DNA from: Gari tellinella
Taxonomy: Eukaryota; Mollusca; Bivalvia; Cardiida; Psammobiidae
Direction of reading: 5' to 3'
Length of the DNA stretch: 64,000 bases
Assembly (NCBI GenBank): GCA_922989275.2
Contig: OV277864.1
Coordinates: 76,016,158-76,080,157 of the forward strand
Both the position numbers and the translations under genes were made by a program. How positions within the stretch are numbered: position 1 is the first letter of the stretch; each line of letters starts with the position of its first letter. The notes under the pieces are model-generated. The model worked only from the letters and a program-made list of their open reading frames with translations. It ran no database searches and had not been told where the DNA came from. Positions 1 to 62,715 of this stretch are shown one piece after another.

Positions 1-186
1 TGTTAAATGTATGTGACTTACTGTGAGGCGTCGGTCGATTTAAAGCTTAGAGTCTGTTTATTTACCCCTAGAGAATTTATTTCCACTGCAAATCTGTAAT
101 CAAGAAGATTAACTATAAATGGGTTTCAATGTGTAAGTTGCCAACGTTACTTAGAAAGCAACAACCTCAAGTATCAGCGGTGTGAT

Positions 187-430
187 TTAACCCATAGCCA
201 GTTTGTAGTTTTGGAGACATGTGACCACTTAAAGCAGATTGAAAGTAAAGCAGAATGCGCCTTAAGGCGCATTCTGATTTACTTTCAGCCTGCTTTAAGC
301 TACCACCTGCTAGAATATAGAAAATATTTTTTATGATACATATTCATAACTGTATAAAATGGAACTATTTTCTCCAGTAGAGGAATAAATTAGAGGCGTA
401 AAAAGGCGTATTTATGGGGTAATGGGTTAA
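187..430. mobile_element. TTAA MITE, copy 1 (family P1)
   Basis: Family P1: about 250 bp, TTAA at both ends, terminal inverted repeat CCCATTACCCCATA, and a central hairpin of about 85 bp (AAGCAGGCTGAAAGTAAAGC, AGAATGCGCCTTAAGGCGCA and complement). TTAA targets and CCC-starting ends fit piggyBac-type transposition. This copy has an intact right end (TAATGGGTTAA) and a shortened left end. Confidence 0.85.
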
Positions 431-1099
431 AACCCTTTCATCGTTTAAGTAATCGTGAGTTTTTACACCTTTTACTGCTATATTGTCGTCTGCTTCAGTG
501 CTGTTGTCTCCAATGACGTCTTCAAGTTAGACTAATACGGTATGACTGGCGTAATTTCGAAACAAGCGTCAAACAGTTTAGATCCAGATCAGACGCCGCG
601 TGAAGCGGCGTCTGATCTGTATCTAAACTGTTTGAAAAATCGATTTTAGTAACTGCCTCAAGTAGCCATGGTGTACCTTTAATTTTAACTCATTCAGCCC
701 TGAAGCTTCAAATGGACTGTTCCAATCTAATCCATTTTTACCATATAGGGTCGATTTTTATAAACAATTTATTAGAAGATGGCAGTCATTTAGGGGCCAT
801 TTGATCTGGGTCTTCACTGATTGTATATTACAAGTATATTCTTCAGAGGTGCACTGTTTATAAAGGACGAGTATACTTGTCGATGGGGCTCACTGAGTTG
901 CAGTAAAATTCGTACCTAGTTTGGCTGAGTTTTGTTTTGAGATAAACGTATAGAGAGGATTGACTTCCAACGTGATCTGCTTTTGAGATTGCGGCTTTAT
1001 CCCATTCATTGTCATGCAGTCACCTGCTTTAAACAATTCAGTCTGCTTTCATTTCTGAAATTTTAGGTATTCTGTATTTTTTCGTCTGCAACAATAATA

Positions 1100-1320
1100 G
1101 TCCTCTATATTCTTCGAATAGTCGAGCTAATAAAAGTATCAATTATTATTTATTTCTCCATCTAATCCTGTCTTGTTACATCTCTTTGGAATCGTCTTGA
1201 AAAGACGATTCCAAAAAGATGTCACAGGAAGGATTAGAGGGAGAAATCAGAAATTAATTGTATTTTAAAGTTTTGACTTACAACATTTGTCGTACGAAGT
1301 TTTATGAAACCGGCTCCAGT
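1100..1320. mobile_element. GGGGYCCGTTTCATAAAACTT-type MITE (family G), left end lost
   Basis: Hairpin ATCCTGTCTTGTTACATCTC, TTTGGAATCGTCTTGAAAAG and complement; right arm GTCGTACGAAGTTTTATGAA, ACCGGCTCC. The left arm is replaced by AATAGTCGAGCTAATAAA, the end of a pearl-like relic. Confidence 0.7.
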
Positions 1321-1429
1321 ATGATAAACTGGCCGTGATGTTTTGCCCAAGATACAGTGAAAAAGACATTATTTCGGTTTAATAAAAACTTAAGCACAAA
1401 TCATTAACACGACTGCGCTCACATCAACT

Positions 1430-1815
1430 CATATGCCACCGGTGACATCCCTGACAATATATTCTGAATATTTTAAGTCAAAATTAGGTCAAGGTCAAAT
1501 GAAGGTTTAGTAGTATGACTGAAGTGTAAATGGTCCAAGGCAACCAGTTTAAGTATCCAAGCATTGTAGTCAGTAGTGTTGACGCTAGACGAAACGGTAA
1601 ACTCTAGTTTACCAAGAAATAGGCCATATTAAACTTTCTAAGACCAAATTAAGTCAAAGTCAAGGTTGGGTGATATGGGTGGATTGGTAGTGGCCCAAGG
1701 CAGCAACTGTGTAAGTATCAAAGTATTGTAGTCAGTGTTGGCGATATACCCAATTTACAATACTCTTAAGTTCAAATTAGGTCAATGTCAAATGTATCCC
1801 AGCGTCAGATCTGGC
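1430..1815. repeat. Diverged tandem-repeat element (CAAATTAGGTCAAGGTCAA type)
   Basis: Starts near TGCCACCGGTGACATCCCTG; two and a half degenerate units with AAATTAGGTCAAGGTCAAAT and GTAGTCAGTGTTG. Related to 59620-60085. No coding frame. Confidence 0.7.
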
Positions 1816-2280
1816 TCCAAACTGATGTTATAGGCATACGGTTTTTAACAAACATATTTATTGTTAAAGACAAAAGTCTTCTCCATTGAAGGCATGTAGT
1901 TATTAGAATTGTTATAGATGTTGCTGCAGTCAAAACTTTCAGTATATGTGGCAATCAGCTGGAGGGAAAAGGTTTACAAAAGAACAGACAAACTTATTTT
2001 TTAAGATAATATTTATTTTTTCTGCCAACATTAAGTTGACATAAATAATATATGAAAACAGACAAAGTCAGGAAATGTTGAATGAGAGTATAGCTCTATC
2101 ACTAAAACAGATGAGCAAAGATGTATTAAGAACACCCTGCAGCTACAGAAATAGAACACGACCTGTCATATCACAGGTTACCTATCGGAAACTAGTCAAA
2201 TTTCCAAAGCACATACATGGAACTATTTCAATATGTATCATAAATCCTTACAATGCTTGTACCAGTTATATACATCCTTT

Positions 2281-2355
2281 GCAAAGAGTGTAGACCAAAA
2301 TCAGAGGGCTCCTTCGGCATGAAGGAGCCCTCTGATCAGGGTCTACACTGGTTGT
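2281..2355. repeat. P3-type hairpin, ends not found
   Basis: Palindrome around AGGGCTCCTTCGGCATGAAG, GAGCCCTCTGATCAGGGTCT. Similar isolated or poorly bounded P3 hairpins are at 5212-5270, 8221-8290, 19235-19300, 20420-20485, 26828-26900, 28803-28873 (GACGCCGCATTATGCGGCGT core), 39266-39335 and 47550-47610. Confidence 0.75.
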
Positions 2356-3937
2356 CACACTATTTTACTTTGGGGACGAACCCAATGACAATGTAAACTG
2401 GTCATTAGCAGAAAGTGGGCGAGACCATTTAAAAATGTAGCACTGTAATAATTAAGGTTAGGCAACAGATTTCTCAAAATACAAAATCTTGATGTCGTCT
2501 GGCCAGTGTCACGTTTTACAAAATGTTGGTGCCGTCTGGCCCATGCCACACAGTTTACTTTTCAGTTCTCTCCAGATATATTAACAAAGTTAATATACTA
2601 ATTGACAAGTCAGAGGAATCCTGATACAATAATGTTAAAGACAGGTGGAGGTTCAAACCAGGATGAAAAGGTGAAGCAGAAAACTCATACTGCAGCTTTC
2701 TGCTTTACATTCACCCTGCTTCAAATGGCCTCTCACATGTTTTTAGTACTGAATTTGGATCATACAAAATCTTGATCAGTAAAACTGAACTAACGCATCA
2801 AAGCAATCTTCATTATTCCTTTTAAAACAAGCAGAGATCCGAAAAGAGTTAAAAATTAAAACAAACATTATTACGAGAGCTGTAATAAAAGGAACTATAC
2901 TTGTTTTCCTTATAAATTAAAATTATAGATTAAACCCAAGGGTTCTCTTTGGAAATGTAAAAATATTTCAGCTGTAGGAAAAATAGGCAATAGTTCCAAC
3001 CCTGGCCAGTTCTTTCAAATTTGGAAATTCAAACTATGCTTTACATGCCTGTTGATCAAGCAAGGACACACCCTTATAGATGTATAGTTCATAGTCATGA
3101 TATACACAGCATTGTCACGTTGAAAGACAGATAAACATGTACACAGATGATGGGGTATTACATGTATGGAATGTGTTATATATGCAATAGCTCGATAGTA
3201 TTAAATATAGTCTATGATTAAATACAGTCTATATTGTATTAAGTGACCAATAATTAACATAGTGTTTAGATATCTAAATACAGATGATTGCTTAATGCAA
3301 AATGAAAATAATGCAATAATCAACCACCTGTATTTAAAGAAAGCCATTAGATCTTCTATTACATTGTGGCTTAATACAATATTGAAATTTTGTTGATTTT
3401 AAAATTAATGTCTTAAATTTTTTTTAAATCAAGATTTTGGGTTTAATTAAATTGCTTTTGAAATCAAGACTAGCAATATTGCCCAGTATTTGTATTATTG
3501 TGTGTAAGTGTTTGAAATTAAAGTCAATTGTCTATCAAGCGACCAATAAATAGAATACATGGGTTTTTAAATACTGTAAGTTGTTTAATGCAGGATAAAA
3601 ATAATGCAGCGAAATCTCCTATAGGAGTTATCTGTATTATTTTCATCTTGCATTTAGCAGTAACCTACTTTTTGATATCTCTAAACTAGCTACTTCAATT
3701 AGTAACCACCTAATATAGTATTTACTGTACCCTTTATATATTCTGTAACATCAAGTAGAAGCAAGGTATCAAATTGTTGCCATGATTACAACTTAATTTT
3801 CTTATATTGCTAAAATATATAACACCAGCATTAATAGGTGATTGGTTATTACACGTTTCCCTTACACCAAATAGTTATATATTAGACTCTTGTGGGAATA
3901 ATTTGACTGTACACAGTCATGATAAATAACTTCATGG

Positions 3938-4130
3938 CAGAGCACTAGATAAGGGTAGTTTTTCAAAAACTAAAATCTTTATTTCTGAATTAAACCCTAT
4001 GGTGTCACTACTCATTAGAATCGTCTCTTCGAGACGATTCTAATGAGTAGTACCACCATAGGATTTGGTGCTGAAATGAGTGATAAAATATTTGATTTAT
4101 TGAAATAACTACCTCTTATCTGGAGCCCTG
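3938..4130. mobile_element. hAT-like MITE (family H)
   Basis: Family H: about 190 bp, ends CAGGGCTCCAGATAAG, inner TTTTCAAAAACTAAAATCTT, hairpin CTCATTAGAATCGTCTCTTC and complement. Here CAGAGCACTAGATAAGGG left and CTTATCTGGAGCCCTG right; TCATGG flanks both ends. The CAGGG ends suggest hAT; clean 8-bp duplications are not seen in most copies. Confidence 0.78.
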
Positions 4131-4185
4131 TCATGGGCATACATACAATGTGTTATGTTGATTAGTAGACAAATAAAAACTTGCT

Positions 4186-4426
4186 ACCCCATTACTCCAT
4201 AAATAAACCTTTTTATGCCTTTAATTTATTCCTCCACTGAATATGACAGTCATGAATACATGTATGTACCGTAAGATATAGTTTCTATATCCCAGCAGGT
4301 AGTAGCTTATAGCAGGCTGAAAGTAAAGCAGATTGCTCCTTAAGGTGGATTCTGCTTTACTTTCAATCTGCTTTAAGCAGCCACATGTTTTCAAAACTAG
4401 ATACTGTATATGGAGTAAATGGTTAA
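4186..4426. mobile_element. TTAA MITE, copy 2 (P1)
   Basis: CCCCATTACTCCATAAATAA at the left; GGAGTAAATGGTTAA at the right; hairpin with GCTCCTTAAGGTGGATTC, one arm mutated. Confidence 0.8.
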
Positions 4427-4649
4427 GTTATGAACCCTGTATACTAGATACATGAATGAAAGACTTAAGAGATTCTCTATATATTATGTCAGTGGTTTTC
4501 TATTACTCTACATTGGGAAGAAAGTTGCTGAAATGGATTTTGTATTTGTATCATTTGTTTTTCATTGTTTCATCAACCATGTTGAAAAATTGCAAAATTA
4601 TATCTTGGTTATACCACACTTTGTATATCATGTCTTACAATTTTTTATT

Positions 4650-4832
4650 TCAAACATAACCATGGCTACAGAAAAACATTTTCTCCTTCATGTCTGCACT
4701 AAACTCTATGGTGTGACTACTCATTAGAATCGTCTCTTCAAGACAATTCTAATGAGTAACACACCATAGCGTTTAAAGCAGACATAGGGATTTTAGCTTT
4801 TGTAATACTCCCCTTATCTAGAGCCCTGCATA
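4650..4832. mobile_element. hAT-like MITE (H)
   Basis: CATGGCTACAGAAAAACATT left, CTTATCTAGAGCCCTG right, hairpin intact apart from one base. Confidence 0.75.
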
Positions 4833-5840
4833 AAACAAGAGTTACAACTAAATGCGATATGACCGTTTTATGTGTCGCAATGCTGTAAAACCCAACTCAA
4901 TCAAGCAATCAACAAGAGTAAACTATTTCTTAAAACAACAACTCATTGGAAAATGTAGAACTACATAATATCTACACAGAATAAAAAGCTCTGCCTATCA
5001 AAGGCTCTCTGTAATATGGGGCAAATAAAAACCAAAAATACTTTACGTTCCGCCTGTAAGAGCTCTCTTATTGCAGATTTACAAACAGTTTGGATTTCTG
5101 ATATACTTTAAGCTTGGTTTAATTGTACTTAAACAATTAATGACAGAAAGCGTTATCACATTGAACTCTAGCAACAAATACAGTGTAAAAAGTACATTTG
5201 TTCTAAGCAAACAGTGTCAACCCAGATAAGAGGGCTCCTTACAGCCCTGTGATCAGCGTCTGCACTGTTTGTCATTTTGCAATATATTTCAGAAAACAAC
5301 CATTACTTTGGTTGGGTGGAGAAATAACAGTCAGAATTTTCAAAAAGTTGTCATATTCTACATTTTATTGCAATGTGTTTGTGCAATTATAGCAAGGATT
5401 TCTCATATTTGGGACATAATTATATTCTTTTTATAAATTTGAAGAAAAAAATCTTTTGATATATATACAAATCACTAAAATGCATGGATTTCAACAACCT
5501 TAGAACAGTTAAACTCGTGTCCAGCCATCACTAACAATAAGAATTATGCATTCTATAATACAGATAGCAGTTTGATGCAGGACAAAAGTTAAGCAGAAAG
5601 TTGCTAAAGGAGCTTTCAGCTTTACTTCTATCCTGCATCAACCAGTCACCTGTTTTTAACGAGATCAATGATCTTCAAAGATTGGCTGCTTAAAACAAGT
5701 TTTACTGTATATATTAAAATAAAACAAAACATAACAATCTAAACATTAAAAATATTGTGGGTTTTATTTTTTAAATCTATAAAAAAAAATCCAACTAACA
5801 AGATCCATAAGTAATACTTTCATCTAGTCATGTAATATAG

Positions 5841-6028
5841 CATGGCTCCAGACAGGAGTAGGTAAACTGAACGTTTTCATCATTTTCTCCTTTTTGTCTC
5901 TTCTAAACCCTATGCTGTGACCACTGATTAGTATCGTCTCGGAGAGACGATTCTAATGAGTGGTCACAACATAGGGTTTGGTGGAGAAAAAAAGTCTGTT
6001 TTTATACCCGACTTATCGGGAGCTCTGT
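5841..6028. mobile_element. hAT-like MITE (H)
   Basis: CATGGCTCCAGACAGGAGTA left, ACTTATCGGGAGCTCTG right, hairpin near perfect. Confidence 0.77.
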
Positions 6029-6397
6029 AAAGATATATCTATAAAATTAAAAAGAAAAAAGAAAGTCACAACCCAACACCTCAACAGTAACATTATTATA
6101 GTCTAAACATTTCTCAACAGTTTGTATACTGTACAGCTAACACCAGATGAACTGTACTCAACAATAAATACACTATAATAGAGTCATGAAAATAAATAAC
6201 AAATGAGCCTCAGACACAGGTAATGGGCATTGCTGGCAGTGTAGACCAATATCAGCTTCTCATGTTAAAAACATAGCTCCAGAAAATATAGTCAAACATC
6301 GAAAACTCAAACTGAAGCAAGTTCAACACATCCATATTTAAAACTTAACATCCGACTTAGCAATGTTTTACCATTGAAACATGGGCATGTACGAGTA

Positions 6398-6569
6398 CAG
6401 TACAACCTCTTTATTAGGACCACTAAAGTGAAGGCTAATTGGTTGTATAAATGACAGATGTCAGCTTAAAGCAAGGTTTCTGTTTTACTGTTACCTTACT
6501 TTAAGCAGATACCTGTCATAGACATGTAATAACACAATTTAGTGGTCGTCATATAGGGAGGTTTTACTG
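6398..6569. mobile_element. TA-ended MITE (family T)
   Basis: Family T: TA target, ends CAGTAGAACCTCTCTATTAC and its complement, core hairpin close to that of P1 (ACTGCTTAAAGCAATGTGAA). Here CAGTACAACCTCTTTATTAG left and GGGAGGTTTTACTG right; half of the hairpin tip is deleted. Tc1/mariner-like by its TA and CAGT ends. Confidence 0.8.
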
Positions 6570-7084
6570 TAGCCAAATTCCAACTGAAAAATACTTATAA
6601 ATTGACACTGGTGAGTTTGGAATCTCAAGGTCTGACTGTTTCCGACAAAGTTTATTCGGAGACTACTCACTGGAGTCATCTAAAAGAAATGAAAATGTGT
6701 AATCACGACAAGAGGTTTCATGGACACTGTATAAATTTCTTATCTTGAGCGCTGTTGGAAATGTTGTTTCTGACAAAGTTATTCCCTATTAATTGTTAGT
6801 CAAAAGTAATTCTAAAACATTGAAACTCTGACCTGATGATGAGCATATGTACCAGTACAGTGGCTTAAATAGTACTACACTGTTAGCAAATATCCAATTG
6901 CCCTTAACCTTGGCTCGAAACAGATAACTGCTAGTATCAACAATAACAAAGATTAAGATTTGTTATACAGGGTTGTAAAAGATTATAGAGAATAACGGAC
7001 TAGGAATGTTAACAAAACAATATATTCAACCATTGACAAATAACTATAGTGTTCAGCAACAAATGAAACTATGCATCATGGATC

Positions 7085-7340
7085 TTAATCCATTACCCGA
7101 TAAATACACCTTTTTACGCCTTCAATTTATTCCTGCATTGAAGAAAATAGTGCTACTTTTAATAAACAGTTATGAATATGTACCCATAGAAATATTTTCC
7201 CCATGTCCTAGCAGATGGTAGCTTAAAGCAGGCTGAAAGTAAAGCAGAATGCACCTTAAGGTGCATTCTGCTTTACTTTCAATCTGCTTTTAGCAGTTAC
7301 CTGTATTCAAAACTAGAAACAGGCTATAGGTATAGAGGAT
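7085..7340. mobile_element. TTAA MITE, copy 3 (P1), followed by a fragment to 7510
   Basis: Left end TTAATCCATTACCCGATAAA, intact hairpin GTGCACCTTAAGGTGCAT-like core, right end decayed (GCTATAGGTATAGAGG). A second truncated copy without left TIR follows at about 7370-7510. Confidence 0.78.
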
Positions 7341-7622
7341 ATTTTTATATATTTAATGCATTCCTACACAGATTAAAATATGCACTGTAAGAAAATTTTA
7401 CTATATGCTAGCTGATGGTATTTTAAAGGAGCATTCTGCTTTACTTTCAACCATCTGTTCAATGCTGAAAACAAACTATGGGTAAAATTTAAAAGTTCTT
7501 GAAATAAGTAACCCCCTAACGAGAATATGCCTGAATAACTGATTGTTTTTGCATGAAAAAAGGAACTAACTTGCAGAGTAGCAAAACTTTCAGCAGGTTA
7601 AAATTTCAGATCAAAGAACACA

Positions 7623-7847
7623 TTAACCCATTGTATGCTGGGTAATATTTGGCGGCCATTTTAAAATGTCGTCTGCAGCGGGTATAACTCAAATATTTGC
7701 AAAAGATTTTAGCAGTTTCTGATAGAATACTGAACTAGCTGCAAACAGTTTTGATCTCTCAGGCCCCACAATGTGGGGCCTGATCTGAGATCAAAACTGT
7801 TTGCCTAGAGGTACACCTAAAAGTGTATCCCGCATAAAACGGGTTAA
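7623..7847. mobile_element. TTAA element of family P2
   Basis: Family P2: TTAA ends, arms containing GTCGTCTGC, and a central hairpin flanked by CAAACAGTTT. Here TTAACCCATTGTATGCTGGG left, CGCATAAAACGGGTTAA right, hairpin CAGGCCCCACAATGTGGGGC. Confidence 0.75.
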
Positions 7848-8421
7848 AGAGGCACAACTTGTACAATAAATATCAGATCTTTTAAATAATACAAAAACAC
7901 AACTATTTCCTTTTATAGAAGAACTAAAAAATATTACATGTATATATATATATATACTTCTAATAAAAGTCTGAGCACAAGTCACAGATTCCTTATACAC
8001 AAAATAAGATCTGTCAATTAAAATGGAATCGTAAAAAAACTATGTTATTTAACACAACCAAAAAATCACCCAGAGTTTAGGATACAGTAGAACTTTCGAA
8101 AACTGAACACTTCTAGGCTGCATTAATTGGTTTTACTCTTAGCTCCCTGAACCAGTTTCACATTTAGTGTATTCACTTTTTTACTATTTAGGGTTGTTTA
8201 TGTTAATTTCTTGAAAAATGACAAACAGTGAAGACCCTGATTAAGGGCCTCCTTTAGGAGCCCTCTGATCTTGGTCTTTACTGTTTGCATAGGTACACTA
8301 TTTACCAAGAAAGTGTATATGTGTAAATAGGGTTAAAAAGATTGAGAGAGATTTCTAGAAAACTACAAATATGTGTTTGGGACCAATTTAAGAAATCTGT
8401 TTTGTTTACAGAGAATTCCGG

Positions 8422-8670
8422 TTAACCCTTTCCACCATGGAAGCACCTTTTAGCGCATTCCATTTATTCCTTCGCTGAAGAAAATAGTTCCAGTTTATAC
8501 AGTCATGAAAATGTATCACATGGAATATTTCTTTTTTTCTAGCAGGTGGTAGCTTAAAGCAGACTGACTGTAAAGCAGAATGTGCCTTACAATCCATTCT
8601 GCTTTACTTTCAATCTGCTTTAAGTGGTCACCTTTCTTGAAGTCTAGAAACAAGCTATGGAGTTAATGGT
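8422..8670. mobile_element. TTAA MITE, copy 4 (P1, CCCTTTCC subtype)
   Basis: Left end TTAACCCTTTCCACCATGGA and GCACCTTTTAGCGCATTC; hairpin present; right end GCTATGGAGTTAATGG. The CCCTTTCCC subtype also occurs at 42122, 53290 and 27567. Confidence 0.8.
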
Positions 8671-8929
8671 GTTCGGTTTTCGGAAGTTATACCATGCTTA
8701 CCGTACTTCCTTATGTCTCTACCAACACCCTATGATGACTTGTCTCAGAGAAGATTCTACAGAGTAGTCACAATATAGAGTTTGATGGTAGAGACATAAT
8801 GGCAAAAAAGTTGAAAACAGTTTTCCTCACACTTGTCTGTTGCTCTGATCAATTGTGCTGTAAAAAATTCACTCTAAGAAAACGAAAACTCAACAAATAA
8901 ATATCTACAGTAATAGCAATATAATACAA

Positions 8930-9460
8930 TATGTATACTAAACAATTTATCTCTGATCTTCTCACAGTAAAAGTATAATGATTTCAGATCGGAAAACATA
9001 ACAATTATTTCCAATCTTCTCACAGTAAAAGTATATGTTTAGGATTTCAGATACAAAACTTAACAATATATATCTTCAATATTTTTACAGTAAAGGTATA
9101 AGGATTTCAGATCTAGAAGCTGAACAATTTAATTCCAATCTTCTGACAGTAAATGTATAAGGATTTCAGATCAGAAAACTTGGCTTTCTCATAGTAAAAG
9201 TATAAGGATTTCAGATACAAAAACATAGCAATTTATCTCCAATCTTCTGACAGTAAATGTATAAGGTTTTCAGATCAGAAAACTTAACAATTTATCTTCA
9301 ATTTTCTCATGGTAAATGTATACGGATTTCATATACAAAAACTTAGCAATTTATCTCTAATCCTCTGACATTAAAAGTATAAGGATTTCAGATACAAAAC
9401 TTAGCAATTTATCTTTCTCATCGTAAAAGTACAAGGATTTCAGACAAAAAGCTTGAATTA
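8930..9460. repeat. About 60-bp tandem repeat downstream of the gene
   Basis: Eight or so degenerate units containing CTCACAGTAAAAGTATAAGG, ATTTCAGATCAGAAAACTTA, ACAATTTATCTCCAATCTT. Nothing coding. Confidence 0.88.
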
Positions 9461-10051
9461 ATTTGCAAAAAAGCATTGATAAACATGATTGAAGTTATTT
9501 ATTTGTATAATATTGTGATGAGGGGTTTATATTTATCTATATTTTATTGACCTACATTCTGTACTACAGATTTAGTTTCCAATACTTTCCTCTGTATGTC
9601 TCAAATTAACACAGTGTGTGACTACACATTAGAACTATATTTCTTTCAGACAGGATAAAACTGTACACAACTTTACTCACTGTAACAGTATGACATAGTT
9701 TGAAAGACAAGAGAAAGCGCCTACAGTGGGAGACTATGGGCAAATAGCAGCAGCAAATAATCATCCATAACTCATCATAACGGGAGTCCTTAGTTTTTTC
9801 CTCAAACTGTACTGAACATGTAACATGCTTTAATAGTGTCTGCTTCAAATTGTTCATTTGCAAACATTTGTGTCAAATTTTATTAACTGAAACAGATTCA
9901 AACCATTCTTGCCCTAATGAGATGCTAAGTAAATCAGCATCTTAATAAGGGATGCCAAACTGGTTCCATTCAACCCCTATGTAGCAGATACAATGGAGAA
10001 GACGCTATTCACAATTTGCACCATCTATAGGTTGTATGGTGTTTTGTAAGT

Positions 10052-10290
10052 TTAACCTATTACTCCTTAGATATGACTTTTTAGGCATTTAATTTATTCC
10101 TCAACTAAAGAAAATAGTTTCATAAATATGAATCTTAAGAGAAAAAAAAAATATCATAGCAGATAATAACTTAAAACAGGCTGAAAGTAAAGCAAAATAC
10201 ACTTTAAGCTGCATTCTGCTATACTTTCAACCTGCTTTAAGTGTCACCTATCTTCAAAACTAGAAACAGGCCATTGGGGCAAAGGATTGA
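10052..10290. mobile_element. TTAA MITE, copy 5 (P1)
   Basis: Left TTAACCTATTACTCCTTAGA, hairpin with degenerate core, right GGCCATTGGGGCAAAGGATT. Confidence 0.75.
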
Positions 10291-10593
10291 AGAATAAGTC
10301 AATTTCAGAAAATGAAACTTTGAGCAGACACAATTTTCTTCAGTACTTCGTTAAGGGGCGCAGGTGAGAACAGAATAGTTGAAATACAACACAAGACAGC
10401 AGAATAATTTAAACTATCATAATGAAACATGGTTTCTGCAACTAGGTTACTATTATGCTTTATGTACAAAATTTCATTACGATGTCTGTACAGTCAGACC
10501 CGAGTTCAACACCCATTCAATAAAGAAAACACAAAGAGATCTCTTAAGACAGGTGGCTGCTTAATGCAGGATAAAAGTAATGCAGAAAGCTCA

Positions 10594-10915
10594 TTAACCC
10601 ATTACTCCATAAATACACATTTTATTCCTCTGCAGTCAAAGAAAAAGACAGCTACTTCTGCTAATACTCCATAAATACACATTTGTATGCCTTTAATCTA
10701 TCACCTCCGCTGAAGAAAATAGTTTTATACAGTAATGCATAATATTTCATATTATGCACCACAAGAAATTTTCTTTACCCCAGCATATGGTAGTTTAAAG
10801 CAAGTTGAAATTAAAGCAGAATGTGCCTTAAGGCACATTCTGCTTTACTTTAAAACCTGCTTCAAGTGATCATCTGTCTTCAAAAACTAGAAAAGGTTAT
10901 TCAGTAACGAGTTAA
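10594..10915. mobile_element. TTAA MITE, copy 6 (P1) with duplicated left end
   Basis: Left end TTAACCCATTACTCCATAAA appears, then a second TACTCCATAAATACACATTT about 70 bp on, so the left arm is partly duplicated. Intact hairpin AGAATGTGCCTTAAGGCACA. Right end AACGAGTTAA. Confidence 0.75.
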
Positions 10916-11239
10916 GGAGGTTTTTGCATTACTTTTATCTTGCATAAAGCAGTCACCTGTGTTTAAAATACTGCCAGAAATTCTTATATTGGATGGCTGC
11001 TAAACACAGATGTGAGCCTTTTAAGGACAACAGTCATACATATGAACATGTACACGGGATATATTGAGCTTACTCGTCTTATAGAAAAATTTCCTATGGA
11101 TTTTCACAATGATAAGAATACACAGTCATGCACACTAAGTCGATTACCGCTGTAATGGTGAAGGTTAGAGTAAATCTTTTCTAGCAAACTGGGATAATCT
11201 ACTGACCTTATGCATGGTAAGGTAAGATGGGAAAACCTG

Positions 11240-11388
11240 GGTCCATGCTTATAAAGAGTTTTGAGTTGAGTCTGATATGGTTCTCAAACTTTTGAGTGGT
11301 CAGATTTGAGTATATGCTCAAATCTGACCAATCAAAAGCTTAAGAACAATCTCTGACTCAACTCAAAACGCTTTATAAGCATAGGGCC
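11240..11388. mobile_element. Fold-back MITE (family D)
   Basis: Family D: about 145 bp, almost wholly palindromic; ends GCTTATAAAG and CTTTATAAGC, inner TTGAGTTGAGTC and GGTCAGATTTGAGC with complements. Target unclear. Confidence 0.85.
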
Positions 11389-11695
11389 TGACCCCAATTC
11401 AACAGCACAATCTTAAGCTTTAGAAACAAAAATAATCTCAAACACTTTAGTTTTGCTCCCTGCTTCTGTCATTTTGATAGATGCTGATAGCCAATTCAAA
11501 GTGGAAGAGATTGATCGATAAATGTCTTGGGATCTACTAAAATGGTAGTTCCTGGACAAAACCAAAGTCTGTAATCTACATTACTTTAAGTGGATCCCAG
11601 CTTCTTCCATTCTGATAGAAGCATGGAACCAACACAAACTATTAGAGATTTTTCTTGAGACTCGAGTGAATAATGGGTTGAAGAATTTGAGGTCT

Positions 11696-11850
11696 GGTCC
11701 CATGCTTATAAAGTGTTTGAGATGAGGCTGAGATCGTTCTCAAGTTTTTGAATGGTCAGATTTGAGCATTCTGCTCAAATCAATCTGACCAATCAAAAAC
11801 TTGCAAATGATCTCAAGCCTCATCTCAAACACGTTACAAGCATAGACCCA
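11696..11850. mobile_element. Fold-back MITE (D)
   Basis: GGTCCCATGCTTATAAAGTG left, ACGTTACAAGCATAGACC right, centre GCATTCTGCTCAAATC. Confidence 0.82.
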
Positions 11851-12119
11851 TGTTTAATAAGCTTGGACATATACACATGGAGATCCTCAACCGATGAAAT
11901 GGAAACTTCAAAATAAAAACACTTACCCATAAATAACCATTTACAATAATGGGTTAAGAAAAATATAAGAAGCCTAAAATGCAATATATGCATTCTCAAA
12001 AAACATGGAATATAAAAATGTCCTATAGTAAGCACTTGAATGTTATGTTATACCTGCCCCTATACAAAATGAGTACATGCATCATTGCAGTGGAGAAGAC
12101 ATTGTTCTTTCTATACAAA

Positions 12120-12304
12120 CCTGGGCTCCATATAAGTGGAGTATTTCAAAAACTAAAAATAAATTTCAGCACTAAATCCTATGGTATTACTACTCATTAG
12201 AATCGTCTCTTCGAGACGATTCTTATGAGTAGTGACACCATAGGGTTAAATACAGAAATAAAGATTTTAGTTTTTGAAATACTCCCCCTTATCTGGAGGC
12301 CTGT
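12120..12304. mobile_element. hAT-like MITE (H) downstream of unc-13
   Basis: CTGGGCTCCATATAAGTGGA left, CTTATCTGGAGGCCTG right, hairpin AATCGTCTCTTCGAGACGAT intact. Confidence 0.77.
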
Positions 12305-12445
12305 ATGAACATGTTTATGCTAAAACTATTATTTCCAGCTTCAAATTATAACATTGCTCTATTCTAACCTTATAATTTAACGGTAAAGCTATTTTAATTC
12401 ACTATTTGGTATATTGTTATCTTTACTATATTTCTTCCAGTGTAA

Positions 12446-12515
12446 ACAGTTTGGAGTCATATCAGACGCCAGGTTACCTGCATGGCGTCTGATCAGGCTC
12501 CAAACTGCTTACCAT
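12446..12515. repeat. CAAACTGTTTGG-flanked hairpin just past the unc-13 poly(A) signal
   Basis: Hairpin AAACAGTTTGGAGTCATATC, AGACGCCAGGTTACCTGCAT. Related hairpins with the GGAGCCTGATCAGACGC core are at 566-640, 24199-24270, 28528-28603, 19690-19755 and 60935-60990. Confidence 0.7.
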
Positions 12516-12577
12516 AAATACCATAAACTGATTAAAACCAAAAGTCAGAATTGTTAACAAGTTGCCATTTTCTGTGT

Positions 12578-12583
12578 TTTATT
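12578..12583 (-). promoter_or_regulatory. Candidate polyadenylation signal AATAAA of unc-13
   Basis: AATAAA on the minus strand, 71 nt past the unc-13 stop. It lies before the palindromic repeat at 12446-12515. If used, the 3' UTR would be only about 90-100 nt; longer 3' UTRs from distal signals cannot be excluded. Confidence 0.5.
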
Positions 12584-12654
12584 ACACTGCGTTTGCGTTT
12601 GGTTTGCGTTCAAACCAAAAAGAATAACCTCTTCTCCACTGTATGCATATCTAA

Positions 12655-62646
<49,992 letters not shown>

Positions 62647-62715
62647 CTGCATAAACACAAACACCACCACATGTAACAATCAGCACTCACATAACAATGA
62701 AATTACCATTGTCAA

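Larger units (their letters stand above)
1..12570. other. Region downstream of unc-13 without a recognisable gene
   Basis: Open frames here are under 90 codons, mostly inside MITEs or AT-rich text, and none resembles a protein family I know. Apart from the repeats listed separately I see no RNA gene or coding exon in 2360-3930, 6030-7080 or 9460-10050. Confidence 0.6.
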